8,530 nt of DNA from an uncultured Cellvibrio sp. (GTDB taxonomy: Bacteria; Pseudomonadota; Gammaproteobacteria; Pseudomonadales; Cellvibrionaceae). The position numbers and the translations under genes are program-made. Positions 1 through 7,359 of the stretch are shown piece after piece. Under the pieces are notes generated by a model. It was not told the DNA's origin. It did no database searches and was given only the letters and a program-made list of their open reading frames with translations. The DNA lies in the NCBI GenBank assembly GCA_946886255.1, contig CAMPIG010000193.1, positions 1-8,530 on the forward strand, in the 5' to 3' direction. How positions within the stretch are numbered: position 1 is the first letter of the stretch; every line of letters starts with the position of its first letter.

Positions 1-505
1 TCATATCGGCGGTCTGGTTTTTATAAAGATCTACTCCACCCATCAACTCAGGCGGTACGTCCTGAAAACTTAAACCACGACCCGAGTTGGCCGTAAATGA
101 GTCTCTTCCGTTGAATTCACTGCGGGTAGCGCTCATACCGCGAATAACTGCACCACTTCCTTCTACACCGAAGTGATCAGGGTCATTAGCAGCAGCAAAG
201 CGCTCTATTGAAACGCCCGGCAGACGCTGCATCGCTTCAAGCACACTGCGATCAGGCAGTGAACCTATATCAGAAGCAGAGATGGAATCGACAAACGTAT
301 CCGCATTACGTTTGATTTGCTGGGCGTTCTGTAAATCTGTTCGCACACCGCTAACAACAATCTCTTCAATATTTTGATCATTATCTGGAGCATCTTGCGC
401 AATTACCGGCACACTCAACGCCATGATGCACATAGCCAGCATTGATCGTTTGAAATGAGGATTTTTTTCTGAAAGGACGGTACCCGGTTTTTTATCGTTA
501 TTCAT
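1..505 (-). CDS. TonB-dependent outer-membrane receptor, N-terminal part (gene runs off the left edge)
   Basis: The 168 visible codons start at ATG (503-505) after an AAGGGG ribosome site with 6 bases between. Residues 1-36 look like a signal peptide: a long charged start with K19-R20, a hydrophobic stretch 21-36, and likely cleavage after VIA before QDA. Next comes a TonB-box-like segment, EEIVVSG (47-53), and then a plug domain with typical elements: LPDRSVLEAMQRLPGVSIER at about 83-102, an IRGM motif (121-124) and PPELMGGVDLYKNQTADM near the visible end. No STN signalling domain lies between signal and TonB box. Proteins of this type sit in the outer membrane and import ligands using TonB energy. 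The plug resembles the large receptor group common in Caulobacter, Xanthomonas and Cellvibrio, often linked to sugars. The ligand cannot be told because the barrel is missing. It is separated from purA by a terminator, so it is its own unit. Confidence 0.9.
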   Translation of the reverse strand, partial: MNNDKKPGTVLSEKNPHFKRSMLAMCIMALSVPVIAQDAPDNDQNIEEIVVSGVRTDLQNAQQIKRNADTFVDSISASDIGSLPDRSVLEAMQRLPGVSIERFAAANDPDHFGVEGSGAVIRGMSATRSEFNGRDSFTANSGRGLSFQDVPPELMGGVDLYKNQTADM

Positions 506-613
506 AGCCAACCCCTTATTAAAATTATTAGGTATTTGTTTAGCCAAACTATTCGTCAAAGTAAAAGAAACCACACTTATAGTGTAGCCAACCTTAAGAC
601 TCTGACAAATCGC

Positions 614-642
614 AACGTATATTTAGCTGACAGCGCTGTCAA
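614..642 (-). promoter_or_regulatory. Candidate sigma70 promoter of the TonB receptor gene
   Basis: On the minus strand a perfect -35 box TTGACA lies at 637-642. Possible -10 boxes are TATACG (616-621, spacer 15) or TACGTT (614-619, spacer 17). Both -10 boxes are imperfect. The -35 box overlaps the palindrome at 628-641. A second, weaker pair lies downstream: TTGTCA (603-608), spacer 16, TACACT (581-586). Either would give a 5' leader of roughly 70-105 nt before the receptor ATG. The assignment is by pattern only. Confidence 0.5.
628..641. promoter_or_regulatory. Perfect 14-bp palindromic operator, LacI-family type
   Basis: TGACAGCGCTGTCA is its own reverse complement, with the central CG typical of LacI-family operators. 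Its centre is about 130 bp upstream of the receptor start and it covers five of the six bases of the TTGACA -35 box, so a bound protein would block the promoter. LacI-type control of sugar receptors is well known in this kind of bacterium. The regulator itself is not in the window and the inducer is unknown. Confidence 0.55.
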
Positions 643-792
643 CCAAACTTAAATAAGACGAAGCCTGGAACTCATTACCCGGCGCTTTAGTCTTAGCATC
701 CGCCTCGCATTTGCGCAGGAAATTTTTAACATTCCTCCTGTTTTAATAATTTGAACAACAAAATGTCTTAAAAATGAATAACTGCTTGCTGT

Positions 793-811
793 AAGCAATC
801 ATTCATTGCTT
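793..811. repeat. Inverted repeat with 7-bp arms and an overlapping alternative hairpin
   Basis: Arms AAGCAAT (793-799) and ATTGCTT (805-811) are separated by 5 bases. On the plus strand the second arm is followed by GATTTT, faintly like a weak terminator. The first arm could instead pair with TGCTT (783-787) just upstream, so two hairpins compete for the same segment. Function is unknown. Confidence 0.4.
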
Positions 812-837
812 GATTTTAGGATGAGTTTTATAAAGGC

Positions 838-857
838 AGCGCCCGGAACCAGGCGCT
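838..857. repeat. Inverted repeat with GC-rich 6-bp arms
   Basis: Arms AGCGCC (838-843) and GGCGCT (852-857) flank an 8-base loop. It is a GC-rich island in otherwise AT-rich DNA. No T-run follows on either strand, so it is not a plain terminator. Function is unknown. Confidence 0.35.
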
Positions 858-878
858 AATCAGAAACTTGGACGTTCA

Positions 879-897
879 AACTTCAGTAACAGAAGTT
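879..897. repeat. Inverted repeat with 6-bp arms
   Basis: Arms AACTTC (879-884) and GAAGTT (892-897) flank a 7-base spacer. It could be a protein-binding dyad or a small hairpin. AAACTT also occurs just before it, at about 865. Short AT-rich repeats like this arise by chance, so weight is low. Confidence 0.3.
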
Positions 898-976
898 CAT
901 ACAGCAGTTTTTATAATAATTGAGTGTTTTTTAGGTAGGATTTATTCTAAATGTGCACATATATACGATGGCGCAT

Positions 977-1003
977 AAAAAGCCTCCTGCCGGAGGCCTT
1001 TTT
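977..1003 (-). terminator. Intrinsic terminator of purA (symmetrical, could work both ways)
   Basis: A hairpin with arms GCCTCC (982-987) and GGAGGC (992-997) and a 4-base loop is flanked by A5 (977-981) and T5 (999-1003). Read on the minus strand it gives a GC stem followed by TTTTT, starting about 19 bp past the purA stop. The flanking A and T runs make it usable from both sides, although no gene points toward it from the left. Confidence 0.85.
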
Positions 1004-1021
1004 ATCAGGGGAAAGGTGATG

Positions 1022-2407
<1,386 letters not shown>

Positions 2408-3583
2408 TTAAAGTGGAACGACTTCGTAGATTCCCTTGCTCACAATCAATTGACGATCACAATGCAGCGCGGTAGCTGCAGCTATGCTGTCTGCACAGAT
2501 GACCCGCTCACCTTTCGCTCGCAACGCCTGGATAGCCTGCCATTGTTGTGGGTCATCAGAGGCTACCGCCAGGATGCCCTGCACTTGAAGCTGGGTTAAC
2601 AATCCCAGCTTGCTCAGCGCAGTAATATCCACAGCAAACCCTGTAGCAGGCCGGGCGCGACCAAATACCTCACCGATATGATCGTAACGACCGCCACTGG
2701 CAATAGGATTGCCATACCCGGGCGCAAAGGCCGCAAAAACCAATCCGGTCAGGTAGTGGTAGCCACGCAGCTCCCCCAGATCGAAATACAATTCAGCCTG
2801 GGGATAACGTTGTTCAATAATTTGCGCAACGGCAGCTAACTGCTCCACTGCATCCGCAGCGGCTGGGGCAATCAACATAAAGCGCTCGCTGGCAGCGGCT
2901 AATATCGACTTGTCACCGGCAAAGCCCGGCAAGGCGACAAATAATTCCGCGATGGTTGTATCCGCAATATTGGCATTCACCCAAGCATGAATCTCCGCCA
3001 TGGCTTTGCGTTGCAACAAATCAAAAAACTCTTCTTCGTGGGCATCACTCAGGCGTGCAGCGTTGGCAAGGGCACGATAAATCCCCACGTGGCCTAGATC
3101 GATATGAAGGGTTGGCAGACCAGCCAGCATCAGCGATTCGAGCAACAGCGATACTACTTCAATGTCCGCCGATATTCCCGCCTCGCCATAAAATTCCACA
3201 CCCGCCTGGATGGGGGTGCGAGTAGCTAAGGGATTTTTAGGTTTGGTGTGTACCACATGGCCTGCATAACAGAGACGATTGGCACCGGCACGATTGAAGC
3301 TGTGGGCATCCATGCGGGCGGTTTGCGGGGTAATATCGGCGCGAATCCCCAAGGTACGGCCCGTCAGTTGATCCGTCACTTTGAACGTCAGTAAATCGAC
3401 ATCGCGGCCCAAGCCGATAAGTAGAGAGTCGGTGTACTCCAGCAACGGCGGAATCACCATGTCGTAACCCCAGTTACTGTAAAGGTCCAGCAACCGGCGG
3501 CGTAAATGATCTATTGATTTGGCTTCGGCAGGCAGAATTTCTTCCACACCATCGGGCAACAGCCAGCGGTCGGCGTAGGTCAT
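2408..3583 (-). CDS. hisZ: ATP phosphoribosyltransferase regulatory subunit (HisRS-like)
   Basis: HisZ is a relative of histidyl-tRNA synthetase without synthetase activity. It binds a short-form HisG to make the active, histidine-sensitive first enzyme of histidine synthesis. At 391 residues it has the HisZ length. Class II synthetase-like parts are visible: a motif 1 region (about 34-50, NWGYDMVIPPLLEY), RADITPQTAR (81-90), the strand and loop RLCYAGHVVHTKP (103-115), a region matching the HisRS histidine loop (ELRGYHYLTGLVF, 271-283), GGRYD (297-301) and RPATGFAVDI (311-320), where HisRS would have its motif 3 with a conserved arginine. A short C-terminal segment (about 334-391) replaces a full anticodon-binding domain. 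The start follows the DUF2065 gene by 16 bp with only a weak AGAG ribosome site, so translation may be coupled. No hisG lies in the window; a short-form HisG elsewhere is predicted. Confidence 0.95.
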   Translation of the reverse strand: MTYADRWLLPDGVEEILPAEAKSIDHLRRRLLDLYSNWGYDMVIPPLLEYTDSLLIGLGRDVDLLTFKVTDQLTGRTLGIRADITPQTARMDAHSFNRAGANRLCYAGHVVHTKPKNPLATRTPIQAGVEFYGEAGISADIEVVSLLLESLMLAGLPTLHIDLGHVGIYRALANAARLSDAHEEEFFDLLQRKAMAEIHAWVNANIADTTIAELFVALPGFAGDKSILAAASERFMLIAPAAADAVEQLAAVAQIIEQRYPQAELYFDLGELRGYHYLTGLVFAAFAPGYGNPIASGGRYDHIGEVFGRARPATGFAVDITALSKLGLLTQLQVQGILAVASDDPQQWQAIQALRAKGERVICADSIAAATALHCDRQLIVSKGIYEVVPL

Positions 3584-3599
3584 AGCGACTCTAATGTCA

Positions 3600-3785
3600 T
3601 TATTTCAATACATACAGTAAACCGACACCGATCATCATGCTGACCAGGCCCACAATACGCAGGTGGCGGTCAGAGACCATGGCTATGCTTGCGACCAAGC
3701 GACGCCAACGGGTCGGATATAGAAAGGGAAGTATGCCCTCGATCACCAGCATCAAGCAGAAAGCTCTGCCAATTTCTTCCCACAT
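3600..3785 (-). CDS. DUF2065 small inner-membrane protein (YjeT-like)
   Basis: This 61-residue protein belongs to the DUF2065 family, of which E. coli YjeT, between hflC and purA, is the known member. Two hydrophobic helices are visible (about 6-23 and 42-60), joined by a basic loop (YPTRWRRL, 23-30) that should face the cytoplasm. The motif LEG/IEG followed by P and LYP in the first helix and turn is shared with YjeT. The function is unknown; its constant place next to hflKC suggests a link to that membrane complex, but that is inference. I chose the ATG at 3783-3785. A TTG two codons upstream (3789-3791) is in frame, but only 4 bases separate it from the GGAG site, against 10 for the ATG. 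It lies beyond the hflC terminator and 16 bp before hisZ. Confidence 0.88.
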   Translation of the reverse strand: MWEEIGRAFCLMLVIEGILPFLYPTRWRRLVASIAMVSDRHLRIVGLVSMMIGVGLLYVLK

Positions 3786-3795
3786 AATCAAGATT

Positions 3796-3799
3796 CTCC
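3796..3799 (-). promoter_or_regulatory. Ribosome binding site of the DUF2065 gene, decides its start
   Basis: GGAG (minus strand) lies 10 bases before the ATG at 3785 but only 4 bases before the in-frame TTG at 3791. The spacing favours the ATG. Confidence 0.6.
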
Positions 3800-3835
3800 A
3801 TCGCAGGGCGATGTGCAGCTATCTTCGATCAGCGC

Positions 3836-3862
3836 ATAAAAAACCGAGCCAGTGGCTCGGTT
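3836..3862 (-). terminator. Intrinsic terminator after hflC
   Basis: A 9-bp perfect stem, AACCGAGCC (3842-3850 on the plus strand) with GGCTCGGTT (3854-3862) and a 3-base loop, is followed on the minus strand by a run of six T (3838-3843). The hairpin starts about 47 bp past the hflC stop and lies before the DUF2065 gene, so it divides the hfl genes from DUF2065-hisZ-purA. Confidence 0.88.
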
Positions 3863-3867
3863 GCGGG

Positions 3868-3896
3868 ATTTTACACCCTTTGCCGGGGAATGTTGA
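3868..3896 (-). promoter_or_regulatory. Candidate sigma70 promoter for DUF2065-hisZ-purA, just before the terminator
   Basis: On the minus strand, TCAACA (3891-3896, 4 of 6 matches) is followed after exactly 17 bases by TAAAAT (3868-3873, 5 of 6). Transcription would begin near 3861, that is, at the first bases of the hairpin of the hflC terminator. This would supply the downstream genes independently of hflC read-through. Pattern evidence only. Confidence 0.45.
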
Positions 3897-3908
3897 GCCG
3901 AAATCCAG

Positions 3909-4784
3909 CTATTTTTTCCCGGAGGGGTCTTTCAGGAAGCGGAAGAAATCACTGCCAGGGTCAACCACCAACAGGTCATCCTTGCCATCGAAAGTGGACG
4001 AGTAGGCATTGAGGCTACGCACGAATGCATAGAACTCGGCATCCTTGTTGTAAGCGTCGGCATAGATCGCCGCCGCATTGGCATCCCCGTCACCACGTAA
4101 ACGTTCAGCATCGCGGTAGGCATTAGCCTCCAGAACTGCACGCTGGCGATCGGCGTCCGCCCGAATAACTTCTGCCTGCTCTTTACCTTTTGAGCGATAT
4201 TCACGAGCTTCCTTTTCACGGTCAGCCGCCATACGTGCAAAGACGGAATCACTAACGTCAGGCGGCAGATCAATACGCTTAACACGGATATCAATTACCT
4301 CCAATCCCAACAGACCTTCACTAACGGCGTTAAGGTTGAACGTCAATTCACTCATCAATTCATCGCGCTTACCCGATACCACCTCATGCAAGGTGCGACG
4401 GCCAAATTGGTTACGCAAGCCGTCCGCAACCCGCTGAGCCAAACGCTCGGCAGCAACGGTTTCATCACCACCGGTAGCTTTGTAGTAAATTTCCACATTT
4501 TTAACGCGCCATTTGATATAGGAGTCCACAATCAAACGCTTGTTTTCAACAGTGAAGAAACTTTCCGGGCGCATATCGGCCGTGAGCAAGCGGCCATCGA
4601 ACTTACGCACTTTGTCCGCAAAAGGAACCTTGAAATGCAAACCCGGCGGCACGTCAGCATTAACCAATCGCCCAAAACGCAACACCACGGCGCGTTCGTA
4701 CTCAGTCACGATATAAAAGCTGCTAGAGCCGACAATCAGAGCCACCACAATAACCAGCAGCGCGAGAAAACCTCTATTACTCAT
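3909..4784 (-). CDS. hflC: HflC, SPFH-domain subunit of the FtsH-modulating membrane complex
   Basis: HflC and HflK form a large cage in the inner membrane that surrounds and restrains the FtsH protease. At 291 residues the length is typical. One membrane helix lies near the N-terminus (about 6-25), followed by the SPFH/band-7 domain with family features: EYERAVVLRFGR (28-39), PPGLHFKVPF (46-55) and LEVIDIRVKRIDLPPDVSDSVFARM (161-185). A charged, alanine-rich coiled coil follows (about 186-250). The end, DPGSDFFRFLKDPSG (275-289), matches the conserved C-terminal tail of the family. Its ATG shares one base with the hflK stop (TAATG), and an AGGGAG ribosome site lies inside the hflK end, so the two subunits are probably translated in step. 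A strong terminator follows. Confidence 0.97.
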   Translation of the reverse strand: MSNRGFLALLVIVVALIVGSSSFYIVTEYERAVVLRFGRLVNADVPPGLHFKVPFADKVRKFDGRLLTADMRPESFFTVENKRLIVDSYIKWRVKNVEIYYKATGGDETVAAERLAQRVADGLRNQFGRRTLHEVVSGKRDELMSELTFNLNAVSEGLLGLEVIDIRVKRIDLPPDVSDSVFARMAADREKEAREYRSKGKEQAEVIRADADRQRAVLEANAYRDAERLRGDGDANAAAIYADAYNKDAEFYAFVRSLNAYSSTFDGKDDLLVVDPGSDFFRFLKDPSGKK

Positions 4785-5917
4785 TAGCGGATCTCCCTGC
4801 GAATGTTATTGGATGATGGCATCGATTCCTGGCGAGGAAGCTCGCGGAATGTATTCGGCGTATTGGTAGCCGGTGCCGACGAACCCTGTTGCACCATTCT
4901 GTCCAGCGGCAGATAAAGCATATTATTGCCACCCTCCACATCAACCATGACCTTTGATGTGTTGCCCATTACACGCTCAAGCGTTTCAATATAAAGACGC
5001 TCACGTGTAACCGCTGGCGCACGCTGATATTCTGCAAGAAGGCGCTCAAAACGATCCGACTCACCTTCTGCACGCGCAACCACTTCCGCGCGATAAGCTT
5101 CGGCTTCTTCAATCATCCGTTGTGCGCGACCACGCGCTTCCGGAATAACCGCATTGGCATAAGCTTGAGCTTCATTTTTCAGCCGCTCTTCATCTTCTTT
5201 TGCCTTGATCACATCGTCAAAGGCAGCGCGGACTTCTTCTGGCGGACGACCTTCCTGAATGTTCACATCGCGTACCAGAATGCCGGTGCCGTAATTATCG
5301 AGATAGGTTTGCAGACGCAGTTTCACTTCCGCTGCAATTTTTTGGCGGCCCTCAGAAAGCACCTGATTCAATTCGGTTGAGCCGATTACATGGCGAATCG
5401 CACTGTCCGTCGCATGACGCAGGCTGATTTCCGGGTCCTTTACATTCAGCACATAAGCCTTTACATCGGCCACGTTGTACTGCACGGTCAACGGCAACTC
5501 CACGATGCTTTCATCCTGCGTCAGCATCAAACCGCGCGCCGGATACTGGCTTTCCGTGGTGACATTAACCTTGAATACCTGGGAGATAATCGGCGCATTC
5601 CAGCGCAGCCCCGGGTCTTTAATTTCCTGGAAAGCACCGAATTGCAGGACAACCGCTTTCTCTTTAGCGTCGACCTGATATACACCAGCGATGCCGTAAA
5701 TAACCAGAGCAACAACTGCCAGCACCACGAGAATACCGCCGAAACCACCACCGCTAGCCCCGTTGGAACCTTTGCCGCCGGAGCCACCGCCAAACAAGCC
5801 GTTCAGTTTCTCCTGCAGCTTCTTGAATGCTTCATCCAGGTCCGGGGGACCGTCATTATTTTTCCCCCCGCCGCCCCATGGGTCCTTGTCCTTACCTCCC
5901 GGTTCATTCCAGGCCAT
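4784..5917 (-). CDS. hflK: HflK, SPFH-domain subunit of the FtsH-modulating membrane complex
   Basis: HflK is the partner of HflC; the mixed complex regulates FtsH degradation of membrane and cytoplasmic proteins. The 377 residues contain a glycine-rich cytoplasmic start (1-60, with MAWNEPGG and two glycine clusters, typical of HflK), one membrane helix (about 61-79), an SPFH domain starting at YQVDAKEKAVVLQFG (80-94) and including DPGLRWNAP (101-109) and VRDVNIQEGRPPEEVRAAFDDV (215-236), and a long charged coiled coil (about 237-292). The conserved YLPLDRM lies at 335-341. The last 36 residues are polar and probably disordered. GGAGAGAG precedes the ATG with good spacing. The gene begins 120 bp after hflX, a gap with a perfect TATAAT, and runs into hflC with a one-base overlap. 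Confidence 0.97.
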   Translation of the reverse strand: MAWNEPGGKDKDPWGGGGKNNDGPPDLDEAFKKLQEKLNGLFGGGSGGKGSNGASGGGFGGILVVLAVVALVIYGIAGVYQVDAKEKAVVLQFGAFQEIKDPGLRWNAPIISQVFKVNVTTESQYPARGLMLTQDESIVELPLTVQYNVADVKAYVLNVKDPEISLRHATDSAIRHVIGSTELNQVLSEGRQKIAAEVKLRLQTYLDNYGTGILVRDVNIQEGRPPEEVRAAFDDVIKAKEDEERLKNEAQAYANAVIPEARGRAQRMIEEAEAYRAEVVARAEGESDRFERLLAEYQRAPAVTRERLYIETLERVMGNTSKVMVDVEGGNNMLYLPLDRMVQQGSSAPATNTPNTFRELPRQESMPSSNNIRREIR

Positions 5918-5966
5918 ACACTCTCTCCAGTTTTATTAATCAAAATTCGGTCGATCTTCCGGCTTT

Positions 5967-5995
5967 ATTATACGGGTCAGGCCAGTTGATCAGGT
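5967..5995 (-). promoter_or_regulatory. Possible hflK promoter (perfect -10, poor -35)
   Basis: TATAAT (5967-5972 on the minus strand) stands in the hflX-hflK gap, about 50 bp before the hflK ATG. The hexamer 17 bases upstream, ACCTGA, does not match a -35 box and there is no TG extension, so an activator or chance must be considered. Confidence 0.35.
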
Positions 5996-6011
5996 GTCGG
6001 GATTCTAACAA

Positions 6012-6035
6012 AGCCTGAGCGCAAACCAACAGGCT
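6012..6035 (-). terminator. Weak hairpin just after hflX
   Basis: Arms AGCCTG and CAGGCT (6 bp) with a 12-base loop begin 3 bases after the hflX stop and are followed on the minus strand by TTTGTT. The long loop and interrupted T-run make strong termination unlikely; partial attenuation between hflX and hflK is possible. Confidence 0.25.
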
Positions 6036-6037
6036 AT

Positions 6038-7342
6038 TTACGGGCGATTACCTTCGGCAACCCAGGTCAGCTTGTCCAGCGCCAGAGATTCTGCGCTCAA
6101 TATACGTAATAAGTCACTTTTGGGGATGCGCAAATGCAGCTCTGACGAGCCATCATCACGGTAATTTTCGTCCGCAACAGCTTGCTGTTGATAAAGCATG
6201 GCACGTAAACGGCCTTGATCTGCCTTGAGCAGCAGTCGACCCAAAATCATTTCTTCGCCCAATAATTCCGCAATGGCCTGGAGCAACAGATCACAACCGG
6301 CTCCCGTTTGAGCGGACAACCATACGGCTACCGGCGCACCATCATCACCGCGATCAATGCGCGGTTCCATCGCCATCAGGTCAATTTTGTTGTAAACACG
6401 GAGCTGCGGCAGGTCCGCAGCGCCGATTTCTTCCAACACCAAATCCACCTGTTCAATATTACGCAAGCGCTCTTCTGCGAAAGCATCAACAACATGGAGT
6501 AATAGTGTGGAGTTGGCGGCTTCTTCCAGAGTTGCCCGGAAGGCCTCGACCAGCTTATGGGGCAGATGGCTGATAAAACCCACAGTGTCCGCAAAGATCA
6601 CAGCACCAATATCCGCCAGCTCCAGTCGACGCATGGTCGGGTCCAGGGTGGCAAATAACTGGTCCTGCACGTAGACCTCAGCACCCGTCATCCGATTGAA
6701 CAAGGTGGATTTTCCCGCGTTGGTGTAGCCCACCAGAGAGACAGTGGGAATAGCAGCCCGCTGCCGGGAGCGCCGCCCCTGCTCGCGCTGGGAACGCACT
6801 TTCTCAAGCCGTTGCTCAATCATGGTAATGCGGTTACGCAGCAGGCGACGGTCGGTTTCCAGCTGGGTTTCACCCGGGCCACGCAAGCCGATACCGCCTT
6901 TCTGGCGCTCAAGGTGGGTCCAGCCTCGCACCAGACGCGTAGACATATGACGCAATTGCGCCAATTCAACCTGCAACTTACCTTCAAAGGTGCGAGCGCG
7001 CTGGGCAAAGATATCAAGAATGAGTCCCGTCCGATCCAGCACACGGCACTGCAACTCTTTTTCCAGGTTGCGCTCCTGACTGGGGGTAAGGGTATGGTTA
7101 AAGATAACGAGTTTGGCTTCATGCTCGGTTACCGTCTGCTGCAATTCCTGCAACTTCCCGGTACCGATAAAGAACCTGGCATTCGGGGATCGGCTATTTC
7201 CTGTTATTAAAACAACAGGATCACCGCCAGCGGAGAGCACAAGCTCTTCAAATTCACGGGGGTCTTCCGGCTCCTGGCCGTGAGACACATTCAGGTGAAC
7301 CAGCACTGCCAGTTCACCTGACTCAGGGCGATCAAAAAACAA
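6038..7342 (-). CDS. hflX: HflX, ribosome-splitting GTPase
   Basis: HflX is a GTPase that binds 50S subunits and splits stalled or stressed ribosomes; its old link to lambda lysogeny comes only from its operon partners. The 434 residues show the HflX N-terminal domain (about 1-190) with RVLDRTGLILDIFAQRA (100-116), the glycine-rich linker GGIGLRGPGETQLETDRR (149-166) and a helical hairpin. The G domain has all its motifs: GYTNAGKS (205-212), FATLDPT (230-236), DTVGF (252-256), NKID (318-321) and SAQTGAG (343-349). A C-terminal domain of about 70 residues follows. The start is TTG at 7340-7342; it gives the conserved MFDR-like beginning (MFFDRPESGE) and has a well-placed GAGGT 6 bases upstream, while no ATG or GTG offers a better choice. 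It follows hfq by 17 bp. Confidence 0.97.
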   Translation of the reverse strand: MFFDRPESGELAVLVHLNVSHGQEPEDPREFEELVLSAGGDPVVLITGNSRSPNARFFIGTGKLQELQQTVTEHEAKLVIFNHTLTPSQERNLEKELQCRVLDRTGLILDIFAQRARTFEGKLQVELAQLRHMSTRLVRGWTHLERQKGGIGLRGPGETQLETDRRLLRNRITMIEQRLEKVRSQREQGRRSRQRAAIPTVSLVGYTNAGKSTLFNRMTGAEVYVQDQLFATLDPTMRRLELADIGAVIFADTVGFISHLPHKLVEAFRATLEEAANSTLLLHVVDAFAEERLRNIEQVDLVLEEIGAADLPQLRVYNKIDLMAMEPRIDRGDDGAPVAVWLSAQTGAGCDLLLQAIAELLGEEMILGRLLLKADQGRLRAMLYQQQAVADENYRDDGSSELHLRIPKSDLLRILSAESLALDKLTWVAEGNRP

Positions 7343-7349
7343 TTAACTA

Positions 7350-7353
7350 CCTC
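7350..7353 (-). promoter_or_regulatory. Ribosome binding site of hflX, supports the TTG start
   Basis: GAGG followed by T (minus strand) lies 7 bases before the TTG at 7340-7342, within the 17-bp gap after hfq. Its spacing supports the unusual start codon. Confidence 0.65.
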
Positions 7354-7359
7354 GAGGGG

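Larger units (their letters stand above)
650..970. other. AT-rich non-coding stretch between purA and the receptor gene
   Basis: I recognise no protein, tRNA or other RNA gene here. The stretch is clearly richer in A and T than the flanking genes. It holds three short inverted repeats, listed separately, and a chance-looking TATAAT at 912-917 on the plus strand with no matching -35 box. It may be extended upstream regulatory DNA of the receptor gene, an unrecognised small RNA, or decayed sequence. Nothing visible decides between these. Confidence 0.5.

Noticed and set aside
421..445. Lipoprotein signal in the receptor (LAMC around Cys26)
   Set aside because: The residue before Cys is Met, not Gly, Ala or Ser, and the hydrophobic stretch continues past it to a normal VIA-QDA cleavage site.
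912..917. Plus-strand TATAAT as a promoter
   Set aside because: No -35 match at 16-18 bases, AT-rich surroundings, and no plus-strand gene downstream.
3789..3791. TTG as the start of the DUF2065 gene
   Set aside because: Too close to the GGAG site (4 bases); the ATG two codons on has better spacing.
5390..5989. Plus-strand open frame of 199 codons opposite hflK
   Set aside because: Fully antisense to a well-supported hflK, with no recognisable domain or ribosome site.
6812..7210. Plus-strand open frame of 132 codons opposite hflX
   Set aside because: Antisense to hflX with all its GTPase motifs intact; no family features.
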